Notes: generated from the sequence alone by a model not told the origin. Positions 15,600-24,891 are shown, counted from the stretch's first letter. The stretch: DNA of 39,203 bases from Acetobacteraceae bacterium (GCA_027482245.1 JAIXWG010000018.1:1-39203); one strand, 5' to 3'. Program-made: numbers and translations.

Positions 15600-17036
15600 C
15601 TATTCCGCCGCGATGATCGTGGCGCGGCGCGACAGGGCGCGCGGCAAGCGGCCGCGCAGCATCATCCAGGCGACCGCGATGTAGACGCTGGCGCCGAGTA
15701 CCGCCGCCACGATCAGCTCCGCCATGGCGGACATGTGCACGGTGAGTTCGAGGGCGATCACCGTCGCTGCCAGGGCGCCCGTCGCGACCAGCGCCGGCGC
15801 GATGCGGGCCAGCAGCCAGGCGAAGGGGCGATTGACCTCACGCAGCACCATCCAGGTCAGGATCGGCGGCATGATCAGCGCCTGCGACGCCCAGGCCAGC
15901 GCGACTCCGCTGGGGGAGGCGGGCTGGAAGATCGCCAGCGCCGTCAGCGGGATGATCGTCGCGGCCGCAGCGATCGTCACGTTCCGCTTGGGCTTGCCGC
16001 GCGCCACGAACAGGCTGGTCGTGTCGCCATGGATGAAGGTGATGACGGCGCTGAGCCCCACGATCTGCGCGGCATGCGCGGTCTGGTACCAGGCGGGGCC
16101 AAGCAGCGCCTGCACCAGGTCCGGCGCCGTCAGCGCGATGCCGGCGGCCAGCGGCATGCCGAGCAGCGCCTGCAACTGCGCCAGGTCACCGAAGGCCTCG
16201 GCCTGCGCATGGTCGTCGCCCTGCAGCGCGCAGAGACGGGGCATGGCGATGCGCGACGTCGCCTGCCACACCATCACGAGCGCCGCGTCCAGCATGCGGA
16301 AGGCGAAATGGCACACCGCCAGCACGGCTTCCGTGGTGACAAGGCCGAGTGCCAGCAGGAACAGCCGGTAGCGCCCGACCATCACGAACACCGCCAGCAC
16401 CTGCGGCCCCGCCACGGGCCACAGCGCCGCGAGCGAGGCGCGGTCGATCGCGGGCCTCGCCGCGAAGCGACCGAAGCAGACCAGCAGCAGAAAGATCACG
16501 ATGGTCGCGACCACCTGGTTGCCGATCATCGCCCAGGGCCCGTGGCCGGTCGCGGCCAGGCCGAGGCCCACGGCCAGCGCCAGCGGCTGGCCAATCAGCA
16601 CGCGCCCCGCCAGCAGCTTGAAGCGCTGTTGCCGCAGCACCAGGCCGGAGGCGCAGCCCGCGAAGGCCGAGATCGGCAGCAGGGGGGCGAGGCTCAGCGC
16701 CAGCGCCGTGACGTCCGGTGCATCGGCGGAGCTCGCGAGGTAGGGCGCGCCGAGAGCCAGGATCAGCGCGGCGACGCAGCCCACCAGCGTGGCGCCGATC
16801 AGCGCGCTGCCGGCATGCCGGGGCGTGAGCTGCGGGTGCTGGACCACCGCATCGGTGAACAGCGTGGCGCCCGCGACGTCCAGCAGCATAAAGGCCGCGA
16901 TGGCCACCATGCCGGTGCCGGTTGCTTCCGGGCCGATGACGCGGCCGATGACCAGCATCGACAGCAGGGAGAATACGGCGGAGGTCGCCGTCTCCGCCAG
17001 GACCCATGCGGGGGAGCGGGAGGCTGGGAGTCGCAG
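15600..17036 (-). CDS. Oligosaccharide flippase (Wzx/MOP-type), probable CTG start
   Basis: A 478-residue multi-spanning inner-membrane protein of the polysaccharide flippase (MOP superfamily, Polysacc_synt type), which moves lipid-linked saccharides across the membrane. Hydrophobic segments run along its whole length, beginning WVLAETATSAVFSLLSMLV and IGRVIGPEATGTG, a typical N-terminal pattern of the family. No ATG, GTG or TTG lies at the expected start. CTG at 17036 has AAGGAA 7 nt upstream and gives MRLPASRSPAWVLAE, the right length for the family; the codons before it are AT-richer and look non-coding. The next in-frame alternatives are GTG at 17159/17162, adding about 41 odd residues; the still longer open frame runs antisense to the phosphodiesterase gene. 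Co-directional with paralogue B, 18 nt away. Confidence 0.85.
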   Translation of the reverse strand: MRLPASRSPAWVLAETATSAVFSLLSMLVIGRVIGPEATGTGMVAIAAFMLLDVAGATLFTDAVVQHPQLTPRHAGSALIGATLVGCVAALILALGAPYLASSADAPDVTALALSLAPLLPISAFAGCASGLVLRQQRFKLLAGRVLIGQPLALAVGLGLAATGHGPWAMIGNQVVATIVIFLLLVCFGRFAARPAIDRASLAALWPVAGPQVLAVFVMVGRYRLFLLALGLVTTEAVLAVCHFAFRMLDAALVMVWQATSRIAMPRLCALQGDDHAQAEAFGDLAQLQALLGMPLAAGIALTAPDLVQALLGPAWYQTAHAAQIVGLSAVITFIHGDTTSLFVARGKPKRNVTIAAAATIIPLTALAIFQPASPSGVALAWASQALIMPPILTWMVLREVNRPFAWLLARIAPALVATGALAATVIALELTVHMSAMAELIVAAVLGASVYIAVAWMMLRGRLPRALSRRATIIAAE

Positions 17037-17204
17037 GGCGGTATTCCTTGGTAAAGGACGCGGGCACGAATTGTGCAGTGCAATATGGCATCCCTGCCGA
17101 GACGTGCCGCTGACAACTCCGTGCCCGGCCGTAGCGCGAAGGCGCGGTAACGGTTTCACCACCCCGTCTGGATTTTGATCTCGCAGCGCGGCAGCATCCG
17201 CGGC
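17037..17204. promoter_or_regulatory. Divergent intergenic region, flippase and phosphodiesterase
   Basis: 168 nt between the flippase and glycerophosphodiesterase starts. It includes one of the AT-richest patches of the window (about 17041-17100), as expected for promoters or a leader. The AAGGAA (minus strand, 17049-17044) is the likely flippase ribosome-binding site. TTGTCA (minus strand, about 17117-17112) resembles a -35 element but I see no -10 at the right distance. Confidence 0.4.
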
Positions 17205-17951
17205 ATGGCACACCGTACCCTGATCGCCGCCCATCGTGGCGGCCTGTTCCTGTGGCCCGAGAACAGCGCCCTGGCCTTCCGCGAATCCGCCGGCCTCGCC
17301 GTCGAGCAGGCCGAATGCGACGTGCATCTCTCCGCGGATGGGGAGGTGATCGTCATGCATGACGCCACGCTGGACCGCACCACCGACACGCGCGGGCCCG
17401 TCGCCGCGCTCAGCGCCGCCGAATTGTCGCGCGTGCGCGTGCGCGGCACGGGGGGCGAGGCACCGCCGACGCTCGCGCAGTACCTTTCCATCCTGGGGCC
17501 GTCGCCGGTGGCGCCGCGGATCGAGATCAAGGTCGGTGCCGACAACCGCCCGCATCCCGGCATCGTGCCCAAGGTGATGGCGCAGCTGGACGCGGCCGGC
17601 CAGCGCGCGCGCAGCTGGATCATCGGCTTCCAGGCCGACACGATGGCGGAGGCGCTGCAGGCCGGCGGCCTGGCGGGCGTCGCCTGGCTGTCCGAACTCT
17701 CGACGCTGCGCGACATCGGCCTCGACGGCATCATCGCGGTGGCGAAGCACCATGGCTTTCCCGAGATCGGTATGACGGAGGGCGTGATCGACGCCGAATT
17801 CCTGGCGCGCTGCCGCGCCGCGGGCCTCGGCGTCGGCACCTGGGGCGCCAACCACGCGCCGTCCATCCGGCGGATGCTCGATATCGGCGTCGACATCTTC
17901 GCGACCGACGATCCGCCGCTGGCGATCCGGATGCGGGACGGCAGCGCCTGA
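17205..17951 (+). CDS. Glycerophosphodiester phosphodiesterase
   Basis: A 248-residue GDPD-family enzyme with a TIM-barrel fold, hydrolysing glycerophosphodiesters to glycerol-3-phosphate and an alcohol. Key residues are present: H10-R11 in AAHRGG, E19-N20 in WPENS, the Ca2+/Mg2+ ligands E38 and D40 in ECDVH, and H53 in VMHD; IEIK and the C-terminal VDIFATDDP complete the pattern. There is no signal peptide, so it acts in the cytoplasm. ATG at 17205 was chosen over an in-frame TTG 10 codons upstream because family members start just before the TLIAAHRG strand. It is 113 nt before the ABC/acyl-CoA operon and may be transcribed separately, since a small hairpin (17983-17995) lies between. Confidence 0.92.
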   Translation: MAHRTLIAAHRGGLFLWPENSALAFRESAGLAVEQAECDVHLSADGEVIVMHDATLDRTTDTRGPVAALSAAELSRVRVRGTGGEAPPTLAQYLSILGPSPVAPRIEIKVGADNRPHPGIVPKVMAQLDAAGQRARSWIIGFQADTMAEALQAGGLAGVAWLSELSTLRDIGLDGIIAVAKHHGFPEIGMTEGVIDAEFLARCRAAGLGVGTWGANHAPSIRRMLDIGVDIFATDDPPLAIRMRDGSA

Positions 17952-18063
17952 CATGTCTCACATGATGGGCGTTCCGGCGGTGCCCGTGTAACGGGTTGCG
18001 GCCGGGCGCGCCGCATGCGTAAGCTTCGCCCCAGGGAAACGAAACCAGGGGGGACGCGGCGGC

Positions 18064-18873
18064 GTGGCCGGCGAAGAACCAATTCTCGCGGCGGAGGGCG
18101 TCAGCCTGCGCTTCGGCGGCGTGCGTGCGCTGACCGATGTTTCCTTCAGCGTCCGCAAGGGCGAGGTCTTCTCGATCATCGGCCCGAATGGCGCGGGCAA
18201 GACCTCCATGGTCAATTGCGTCTCCGGCCGCTACCGCCCGACCGAGGGCCGCATCCTGTTCGACGGGCAGGATGTCACGCGGCTCGGCCCGAACCGCCGC
18301 GCGGGCCTCGGCATCGGGCGCACCTTCCAGAACTTGGCACTGTTCGGGCACATGAGCGTGCTCGACAACATCATGGTCGGACGCCACCACCTGCTGAAGG
18401 CGGGGTTCCTGCGTGGCATGGTGTACTGGTGGGGCGGCGCGCAGCGGGAGGAACTCGCGCATCGCGCGGAGGTCGAGGAAATCATCGACTTCCTCGAGAT
18501 CCAGCACGTGCGGAAGGCGCAGGCCGGCACGCTGCCCTACGGGCTGCGCAAGCGCGTCGAACTGGCCCGCGCCGTCGCGCTGAAGCCGAAGCTGATCCTG
18601 CTGGATGAGCCGATGGCGGGCATGAACCTCGAGGAGAAGGAGGACATGGCCCGCTTCATCCTGGACCTCAACCAGGAATGGGGCATGACCGTGCTGATGA
18701 TCGAGCACGACATGGGCGTGGTGATGGACATCAGCCATCGCGTCATGGTGCTCGATTTCGGCCGCAGGATCGCGGAGGGGCTGCCGGAGGAGGTGATGGC
18801 GCATCCGCAGGTGCGGCGCGCCTATCTCGGCGTGGATGACGAGGCGGTGAACCCCGCCGAGATCGACGCATGA
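18064..18873 (+). CDS. livG: Branched-chain-type ABC transporter ATP-binding protein (LivG-like)
   Basis: A 269-residue ATPase of the Liv/HAAT class. Walker A GPNGAGKT, Q-loop at RTFQN, the signature LPYGLRKRVELARA (the LPYGL form usual in LivG-type subunits instead of LSGGQ), Walker B LILLDEP and the switch His in MIEHD are all visible, as is the HAAT-family extension between the Q-loop and signature. It begins with GTG preceded by GGGGGA. First gene of a nine-gene plus-strand operon; its TGA overlaps the next ATG (ATGA). Together with the permeases, binding protein and second ATPase downstream it forms a complete importer. Substrate may be an amino acid, amide or a short organic/aromatic acid. 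Confidence 0.93.
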   Translation: MAGEEPILAAEGVSLRFGGVRALTDVSFSVRKGEVFSIIGPNGAGKTSMVNCVSGRYRPTEGRILFDGQDVTRLGPNRRAGLGIGRTFQNLALFGHMSVLDNIMVGRHHLLKAGFLRGMVYWWGGAQREELAHRAEVEEIIDFLEIQHVRKAQAGTLPYGLRKRVELARAVALKPKLILLDEPMAGMNLEEKEDMARFILDLNQEWGMTVLMIEHDMGVVMDISHRVMVLDFGRRIAEGLPEEVMAHPQVRRAYLGVDDEAVNPAEIDA

Positions 18874-20756
18874 CCGACACGCTGCCGAGGTTGCTGGCGG
18901 ACAACGCCGCGAAGCATGGCGATGAGATTGCGCTGCGGGAGAAGCAGTTCGGCATCTGGCGCAGCTTCACCTGGGCCGACTACCACGCGCGCACGCGCCT
19001 CTTCGCGCTGGGGCTGAGGCGCCTGGGCGTCGAGCGCGGCGAGGTGATCGCGCTGATCGGCGATAACCGGCCGGACTGGGTGATGGGCGAGATCGCGGCC
19101 CATGCGCTCGGGTGCCGCAGCCTCGGCATCTATCGCGACGCGCTGGATGACGAGGTCGCCTACCTGCTGGCCCATGCAGGCGCCACCATCGTCTTCGCGG
19201 AGGATGAGGAGCAGGTCGACAAGCTGCTCGCGGTCTCGGACCAGGTGCCCGGCCTCCGGCGCATCATCTACAGCGATCCGCGCGGGATGCGGAAGCTGGA
19301 CGACCCGCGGCTGATGGCGGCGGAGGAACTCTGCAAGATCGGCGCGTCGGAAGACCCCGCGGCCTATCACGCATTGCTGGCGGCGATGGACCCCGAGGCG
19401 GTCGCCATCCTCTGCACGACGTCGGGCACCACGGCGCGGCCGAAGCTCGCGATGCTGACCTCCGCCGCGCTGGTGCGGCATTGCCGTGCCTACCTCAAGG
19501 CGGACCCCAAGGGGCCGCAGGACGAATACGTCTCCGTCCTGCCGCTGCCCTGGATCATGGAGCAGATCTACGTCCTCGGCTGGGGGCTGATCGCGCGCAT
19601 GAAGGTCAACTTCGTCGAGGAGCCCGAAACGATGATGGCCGATTTCCGGGAGATCGGCCCCACCTTCGTGCTCTTCGCGCCGCGCGTCTGGGAATCCCTG
19701 GCCGCGGAGGTGCGCGCGCGGGTGATGGATGCGTCACCGCTGAAGCGGCGGATGTTCGACCTGGGCATGAAGCTGGGGCTGGAGGCGGTGGCGAAGGGCA
19801 CGCGGTCCGGCATGGCGGATGCGCTGCTGTTCCGCGCGCTGCGCGATCGCCTTGGCTTCACCAACCTGACCTCCGCCGCCACGGGTGGCGCCGCGCTGGG
19901 GCCGGAGACCTTCCGCTTCTTCCAGGCCATGGGCGTCCCGCTGCGCCAGCTCTACGGCCAGACGGAATTGCTGGGCGCCTATACGCTGCACAAGGCAGGC
20001 GAGGTCGATTTCGACACGGTCGGCGTGCCCTTCGACGAGACCGTCGAACTGCGCGTGCACGAGCCCGATGCGAATGGCGTCGGCGAGATCGTGACGCGGC
20101 ACCCCAACATGTTCAGCGGGTATTTCGGGCTGGAGGCGCCGGCGGACCTGCGCGACGGCTGGCTGCACACCGGCGATGCCGGCTATTTCGGCAAGGGCGG
20201 GCAGCTGGTCGTCATCGACCGCATCAAGGACATCGCGGAGACATCCGGCGGCGACCGCTTCAGTCCGCAATACATCGAGAACAAGCTGAAATTCTCGCCT
20301 TTCGTGGCAGAGGCCGTGGTGCTGGGCGCGGGGCAGTCGCACCTGGCGGCGATGATCTGCATCCGCTTCCCCATCGTGTCGAAATGGGCGGAGCGCAACC
20401 GGATCGCCTTCACCACCTATTCCGACCTCGCTGCGCGGCCGCAGGTGCTGGACCTGCTGCGGGAGGAGGTGGCGAAGGTCAACGCCACCCTGCCGCCGGC
20501 GCAGCGGCTGCGGCAATTCGTGCTGCTCTACAAGGAGCTGGATGCGGATGACGAGGAACTGACGCGCACGCGCAAGGTGCGCCGCGGTGTCATCGCGCAG
20601 AAATACGGCGACATCATCGCGGCGATCTACCGCGGCGATGCACAAATTCCCGTGGATACGACGATCGCCTTCCAGGACGGCACGAAGCAGCGCATCCGCA
20701 CGACGCTGCGCGTGATCGTGACGGATGCGGCGGCTCCCGCGATGGCGGCGGAATAG
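18870..20756 (+). CDS. AMP-dependent acyl-CoA synthetase (long-chain type)
   Basis: A 628-residue ANL-superfamily acyl-CoA ligase: carboxylate + ATP + CoA to acyl-CoA + AMP + PPi. Seen: the ATP/P-loop motif TTSGTTARPK at 183-192, LYGQTE, the TGDAG segment and the C-terminal hinge DRIKDIAETSGGDRFSPQYIE. The size and the hinge form match long-chain fatty-acyl-CoA synthetases more than acetyl-CoA synthetases. It is inserted between the LivG-type ATPase (ATGA overlap) and the LivH permease (9 nt), so it is certainly co-transcribed with the importer, suggesting that the imported acid is activated on entry. The real substrate is unknown. No membrane segment is evident. Confidence 0.9.
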   Translation: MTDTLPRLLADNAAKHGDEIALREKQFGIWRSFTWADYHARTRLFALGLRRLGVERGEVIALIGDNRPDWVMGEIAAHALGCRSLGIYRDALDDEVAYLLAHAGATIVFAEDEEQVDKLLAVSDQVPGLRRIIYSDPRGMRKLDDPRLMAAEELCKIGASEDPAAYHALLAAMDPEAVAILCTTSGTTARPKLAMLTSAALVRHCRAYLKADPKGPQDEYVSVLPLPWIMEQIYVLGWGLIARMKVNFVEEPETMMADFREIGPTFVLFAPRVWESLAAEVRARVMDASPLKRRMFDLGMKLGLEAVAKGTRSGMADALLFRALRDRLGFTNLTSAATGGAALGPETFRFFQAMGVPLRQLYGQTELLGAYTLHKAGEVDFDTVGVPFDETVELRVHEPDANGVGEIVTRHPNMFSGYFGLEAPADLRDGWLHTGDAGYFGKGGQLVVIDRIKDIAETSGGDRFSPQYIENKLKFSPFVAEAVVLGAGQSHLAAMICIRFPIVSKWAERNRIAFTTYSDLAARPQVLDLLREEVAKVNATLPPAQRLRQFVLLYKELDADDEELTRTRKVRRGVIAQKYGDIIAAIYRGDAQIPVDTTIAFQDGTKQRIRTTLRVIVTDAAAPAMAAE

Positions 20757-20765
20757 GGGACGGCG

Positions 20766-21659
20766 ATGGACGTGGCGCTGCTGCTGCAACTCACGCTGAA
20801 CGGGCTGATTGTCGGCGCGCTGTATGGCGTGGTCGCCATGTCCTTCGTGCTAATCTACAAGGCATCCCAGGTCGTGAACTTCGCGCAGGGGGAGTTCCTG
20901 CTGGTCGGCGCCTGGGTGTGCTGGTGGTTCCTGACGGAATGGCAACTGCCCTTCTACGCAGGGTTCCTCTTCACCCTGGTCTTCATGACACTGTTCGGCC
21001 TTGTGCTGCAGGTGGTGGTGCTGCGGCCGCTGATCGGGGAGCCGGTGATCAGCGTCATCATGGCGACCATCGGCCTCGGCATCTTCTTCCAGGCGCTGAT
21101 GAAGTGGATCTTCGGCGTCTTCGCGAAGCCTTTCCCGCCCATATTCACGGTGGAACGCATCAGCGTGCTGGGGCTGGAGGTGCAGACGGTGTACCTGGTG
21201 AGCCTCGGCATCTCGCTGCTCATCATGGCCGCCTTCGGCTGGTTCTTCACGGCGTCGAAGCACGGGCTGGCGATGCGCGCGACGGCCTTCGACCAGCAGG
21301 TGGCGCAGTCGCTCGGCGTTTCCGTGCCGAAGGTCTTCGCCATGTCCTGGGCGATCTCGGCGGTCGTGTCCTCCGTCGCTGGCGTCGTCGTCGGCGTGGT
21401 GAACGGCGTGTCCTCGGCGCTGTCCTTCTACGGCATCAAGGTCTTCCCAGCGGTGATCCTGGGCGGTCTCGACAGCATCATCGGCGCGGTGCTGGGCGGC
21501 GTGATCGTGGGATTGTTGGAGAACTGGGCGCACTACATCGACAGCGAATGGCTGAACTGGGGCAACATGTTCCAGATCGCGCCTTTCTATGCGCTGGTCA
21601 TCATCCTGCTGATCAAGCCCTACGGGCTGTTCGGCACCAAGAATATCGAGCGCGTGTGA
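20766..21659 (+). CDS. livH: Branched-chain-type ABC transporter permease (LivH-like)
   Basis: A 297-residue inner-membrane permease of the LivH family, one half of the transmembrane pore. Seen: the N-terminal LNGLIVGALYGVVAMSFVLIYKAS, the family-typical VVNFAQGEFLLVGAW, and the loop AMRATAFDQQVAQSLGV that contacts the ATPase, followed by ILGGLDSIIGAVLGGVIVG. Length is normal. The start follows GGGGA; the gap to the acyl-CoA synthetase gene is 9 nt, and the next gene starts 1 nt after its stop. Pairs with the LivM-like permease. Confidence 0.94.
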   Translation: MDVALLLQLTLNGLIVGALYGVVAMSFVLIYKASQVVNFAQGEFLLVGAWVCWWFLTEWQLPFYAGFLFTLVFMTLFGLVLQVVVLRPLIGEPVISVIMATIGLGIFFQALMKWIFGVFAKPFPPIFTVERISVLGLEVQTVYLVSLGISLLIMAAFGWFFTASKHGLAMRATAFDQQVAQSLGVSVPKVFAMSWAISAVVSSVAGVVVGVVNGVSSALSFYGIKVFPAVILGGLDSIIGAVLGGVIVGLLENWAHYIDSEWLNWGNMFQIAPFYALVIILLIKPYGLFGTKNIERV

Positions 21660-21660
21660 C

Positions 21661-22728
21661 ATGGTCGCGATGACCCCCGCCGGCGACTACCGCACCAGCT
21701 ACCGCGCCGATACCACCATCTTCCCCACGCGCAACAGCCGCATCGCGCTGTTCGTGGGCCTGGCGCTACTGTGCTGCGCGCCGCTGCTGCTTGGGCGGTA
21801 TGAGCTGAGCCTGCTGATCAATATCGGCTTCCTCGGGATCGCTGCGCTGGGGCTGAACATCCTGGTCGGCTTCACGGGGCAGATCAGCATCGGCCATGCG
21901 GCCTTCTTCGGGCTCGGCGCCTTCACCTCCGCCTGGCTGCACGAGAATCTCGGCGTGCCGGTGCTGCTCTGCATCCCGCTGGCCGGTGTGATCACGGCGT
22001 TGATCGGGCTGGTCTTCGGCGCGCCGGCGGCCCGGCTGAAAGGCTTGTATCTCGCTATCGCGACGCTGGCGGCGCAGTTCATCCTGGAGGATTTCTTCGC
22101 CCGCGCGCGCTGGTTCACCGGCGGCGTGGCGGGGCGGATGACGGAAAGCCCGGTGCTGTTCGGCTTCGCCTTCGACCGGGACGAGACCTATTTCTACCTG
22201 ACGCTGGCCTGGGTCGTGATCATGTTCGTGGGCGCCGCGAACCTCATGCGATCCCGCGATGGGCGGGCGCTGGTGGCGGTGCGCGACCACTACCTCAGCG
22301 CGGAGATGATGGGCATCAACCTCGCCTATTACCGCACGCTGAGCTTCGGCATCGCGAGCCTCTATGCCGGCATCGGCGGTGCGCTCTACGCGCACTACCT
22401 GCTCTTCGTCAGCGTGGAGGCCTTCAACATCCTCTTCTCCATCCAGTTCCTCGGCATGGTCATCATCGGCGGCCTCGGTTCCGTCATGGGCAGCCTGATG
22501 GGCGCGGCCTTCATGGTGATGCTGCCGGAGGTGACTCAATGGGGGGCGGAGGCGCTGGCGGGGAGTGCGATCGACCAGGCGCTGCGGCTCGGTGCCTCCA
22601 TCTCCTTCCTGCGGGAGATGGTGGTGGGCGCGGCGATCATCCTGTTCCTGATCTTCGAGCCCGATGGGCTCGCGAGGCGGTGGCGCCTGATCAAGGCCTA
22701 CTGGAAGCTCTACCCGTATTCACACTGA
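21661..22728 (+). CDS. livM: Branched-chain-type ABC transporter permease (LivM-like)
   Basis: A 355-residue permease of the LivM family, with a longer cytoplasmic N-terminus (MVAMTPAGDYRTSY...) before the first membrane segment, as is common in LivM. Landmarks: LNILVGFTGQISIGHAAFFGLGAF, GLYLAIATLAAQFILE, the ATPase-contacting LVAVRDHYLSAEMMGI, and MVIIGGLGSVMGSLMGAAF. It starts one base after the LivH-like stop. A second Met four codons in (21670) is an alternative start. Partners: LivH-like permease and both ATPases. Confidence 0.94.
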   Translation: MVAMTPAGDYRTSYRADTTIFPTRNSRIALFVGLALLCCAPLLLGRYELSLLINIGFLGIAALGLNILVGFTGQISIGHAAFFGLGAFTSAWLHENLGVPVLLCIPLAGVITALIGLVFGAPAARLKGLYLAIATLAAQFILEDFFARARWFTGGVAGRMTESPVLFGFAFDRDETYFYLTLAWVVIMFVGAANLMRSRDGRALVAVRDHYLSAEMMGINLAYYRTLSFGIASLYAGIGGALYAHYLLFVSVEAFNILFSIQFLGMVIIGGLGSVMGSLMGAAFMVMLPEVTQWGAEALAGSAIDQALRLGASISFLREMVVGAAIILFLIFEPDGLARRWRLIKAYWKLYPYSH

Positions 22729-22762
22729 CCGGCACAAGCCGGCGAATGGGAGGACCAAGGCG

Positions 22763-24052
22763 ATGAAGGTGAAGCATCTGCTGATGGGGGCCGTGGCGGC
22801 GATGGCGGCGGCGCTGCCGGCCGCGGCGCAGCGCATTCCGGTCGGCCACCTCATGGACAATTCCGGTGCCACCAGCGATGTCGGCGTGCCCTATGGCCAG
22901 GGCGTGGCCGATGCGTTGCAGTGGGTGAACCGCACGCGCAACGGCATCAATGGCCGTCAGCTCGACGTCTCCGGCTTCGACTATGGCTATGCCGCGCCGC
23001 GCGCGGTCAGCCAGTACCAGGCCTGGACGGGCCGCCAGCGCGTCGTCGCCATCCAGGGCTGGGGCACGGCGGATACGGAAGCGCTGGTCCGCTTCGTCAC
23101 GCGCGACCGCATCCCCTACATCAGCGGATCCTATGCGGCGACGCTGACCGATGCCGCGGGGCGTTCCGGCCGCCAGGGCGTGGAGGCCGCGCCCTTCAAC
23201 TTCTTCTACGGCCCATCCTATTCGGATGCGTTGCGCGCCATGCTGCAATGGGCGGCGCAGGACTGGCGTGCGCGCGGCCAGCAGGGGCGTCCGAAGTATG
23301 TGCATATGGGCGCCAACCATCCCTATCCGAACTCGCCCAAGGAAGCCGGTGAGACTCTGGCTCGGGAACTCGGCTTCGATGTGCTGCCCGCGATCCAGTT
23401 CGCGCTGACCCCCGGCGACTACACCGCGCAATGCCTGACGCTGCGCAACGGTGGCGCCAACTACGCCTATCTCGGTAATACCGCGGGCTCCAACATCTCG
23501 GTCCTTCGGGCCTGCCAGACTGCCGGCGTGAACGTGCAGTTCATGGGCAATGTCTGGGGCATGGACGAGAATGCGATGAAGGCCGCGGGCACCGCGGCCA
23601 ATGGCGTCGTCTTCCCCGTCCGCACCGGCGCCGTCTGGGGCCAGGATGTGCCGGGGATGCGCGCGGTGCGGGAGATCAGCCGCGCCTCCGACGCCGCCGG
23701 CACCGCCTATCGCCCTGTCCACTACCTCGCCGGCATCTGCAGCGCGATGCTGATGGTGGAGGCGATGGAGACGGCCGGCGCCAGTGGCGGCCAGGTGGCC
23801 GCGGAGCGCATCCGGGAAGGCTTCTACGCCCGCCAGAACTGGGTGCCGCGGGGCTTCGAGGGCGTCTGCAATCCCTCCAACTTCGCGCCCGATGACCATC
23901 GCGGCACGCTGCGCGTCGGCATCTACCGCGCCGTCGTCAACGGCAACACTTCCGCCGGTTCGGTCGCCGAACTGGTGCAGGCCGGCACGATCAAGGTCGA
24001 GCCGGTGACAGTGGTGGAACTCGACCGCCGCCGCGACTGGCTGGGCTGGTGA
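22763..24052 (+). CDS. ABC substrate-binding protein (Peripla_BP_6, LivK-like)
   Basis: A 429-residue periplasmic binding protein of the branched-chain amino acid / amide / organic acid class. Signal peptide: MKVKHLL, hydrophobic Ala-rich core, likely cleavage at PAAAQ near residue 22. The mature part opens with IPVGHLMDNSGATSDVGVPYGQGVADAL, the expected ligand-loop opening, and has NGINGRQL. The length is at the upper end for LivK (about 370-400), as in subfamilies used for aromatic or other carboxylates. GGAGG lies about 9 nt upstream of the ATG; the 34-nt gap to livM is the largest in the operon before ivd, perhaps allowing higher expression. Ligand not determined; two Cys (ICSAM, GVCNPS) are present. 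Confidence 0.9.
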   Translation: MKVKHLLMGAVAAMAAALPAAAQRIPVGHLMDNSGATSDVGVPYGQGVADALQWVNRTRNGINGRQLDVSGFDYGYAAPRAVSQYQAWTGRQRVVAIQGWGTADTEALVRFVTRDRIPYISGSYAATLTDAAGRSGRQGVEAAPFNFFYGPSYSDALRAMLQWAAQDWRARGQQGRPKYVHMGANHPYPNSPKEAGETLARELGFDVLPAIQFALTPGDYTAQCLTLRNGGANYAYLGNTAGSNISVLRACQTAGVNVQFMGNVWGMDENAMKAAGTAANGVVFPVRTGAVWGQDVPGMRAVREISRASDAAGTAYRPVHYLAGICSAMLMVEAMETAGASGGQVAAERIREGFYARQNWVPRGFEGVCNPSNFAPDDHRGTLRVGIYRAVVNGNTSAGSVAELVQAGTIKVEPVTVVELDRRRDWLGW

Positions 24053-24891
24053 GCGAGGCACTCGACCTCGGCACGAAGGCTCCCCCGGCAACGGGGGAGC
24101 CACCCTTGCTCGAGGTGAACAATATCGAGGTCGTCTACAACGATGTCATCCTGGTGCTGCGCGGCCTGTCGCTGGCGGTGCCGAAGGGGAAGATCGTCGC
24201 GTTGCTCGGCGCCAATGGCGCGGGCAAGTCCACCACGCTGAAAGCCATCTCCGGCCTGCTGAAGTCGGAAGAGGGGGAGGTAACGCGCGGCGACATCCGC
24301 TTCGCCGGCGAACGCCTGAACGGCATCGAGGCGCACCAGATCGTCCGCAAGGGCATCTTCCAGGTGATGGAAGGGCGGCGGATCATCAGCGACATGACCT
24401 GCCTGGAGAACCTGCGCCTCGGCGCCTTCACGCGCAGCGACAATGCCGGCGTGAAGCGCGACATCGAGATGGTCTACGACTACTTCCCGCGTCTCAAGGA
24501 ACGCACGGGCCTCGCGGGCTATCTCAGCGGCGGCGAACAGCAGATGCTGGCGATCGGCCGCGCGCTGATGGCCAGGCCGAAGCTGATCCTGATGGATGAG
24601 CCCTCGATGGGGCTTTCGCCCCTGCTGGTGAAGGAGGTCTTCGGCATCATCCGCAAGCTGAACGAGGATCTGGGCATCACCATCCTGCTGGTGGAGCAGA
24701 ATGCACGCATGGCGCTGTCGGTGGCGTCCCATGGCTATGTGATGGAGCAGGGCAAGGTGGTGCTGGACGGCAGCGCCGATGCGCTGGCCAGCAACGAGGA
24801 TGTGAAGGAATTCTACCTCGGCGGCCATGGCGCTGAGCGCAAATCCTTCCGCAACCTGAAATCCTACAAGCGACGGAAGCGGTGGCTGTGA
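24049..24891 (+). CDS. livF: Branched-chain-type ABC transporter ATP-binding protein (LivF-like)
   Basis: A 280-residue ATPase of the LivF class. Walker A GANGAGKST, the Q-loop in FQVMEGRR typical of LivF, signature YLSGGEQQMLAIGRAL, Walker B LILMDEPSMGL and a VEQNA switch region where LivF proteins carry Gln instead of His. It starts with GTG overlapping the TGA of the binding-protein gene (GTGA). The C-terminal tail is unusually basic (KSYKRRKRW) and extends past the normal LivF end by about 20-30 residues. Heterodimer partner: the LivG-like ATPase at the head of the operon. Confidence 0.93.
   Translation: MSEALDLGTKAPPATGEPPLLEVNNIEVVYNDVILVLRGLSLAVPKGKIVALLGANGAGKSTTLKAISGLLKSEEGEVTRGDIRFAGERLNGIEAHQIVRKGIFQVMEGRRIISDMTCLENLRLGAFTRSDNAGVKRDIEMVYDYFPRLKERTGLAGYLSGGEQQMLAIGRALMARPKLILMDEPSMGLSPLLVKEVFGIIRKLNEDLGITILLVEQNARMALSVASHGYVMEQGKVVLDGSADALASNEDVKEFYLGGHGAERKSFRNLKSYKRRKRWL

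Noticed and set aside
14619..17054. 811-codon plus-strand frame opposite paralogue B and the flippase
   Set aside because: Gln/His/Arg-rich shadow without motifs; crosses two real genes on the other strand.
17163..17954. Extension of the flippase frame to 784 codons, suggesting a fused cytoplasmic domain
   Set aside because: It is the antisense of the glycerophosphodiesterase gene; Arg/Asp/Gly-rich, no motif.
17983..17995. Short CCCGT-GTA-ACGGG hairpin as a firm terminator of the phosphodiesterase gene
   Set aside because: Only 5 bp with no T-tract; too weak to annotate as a terminator on its own.
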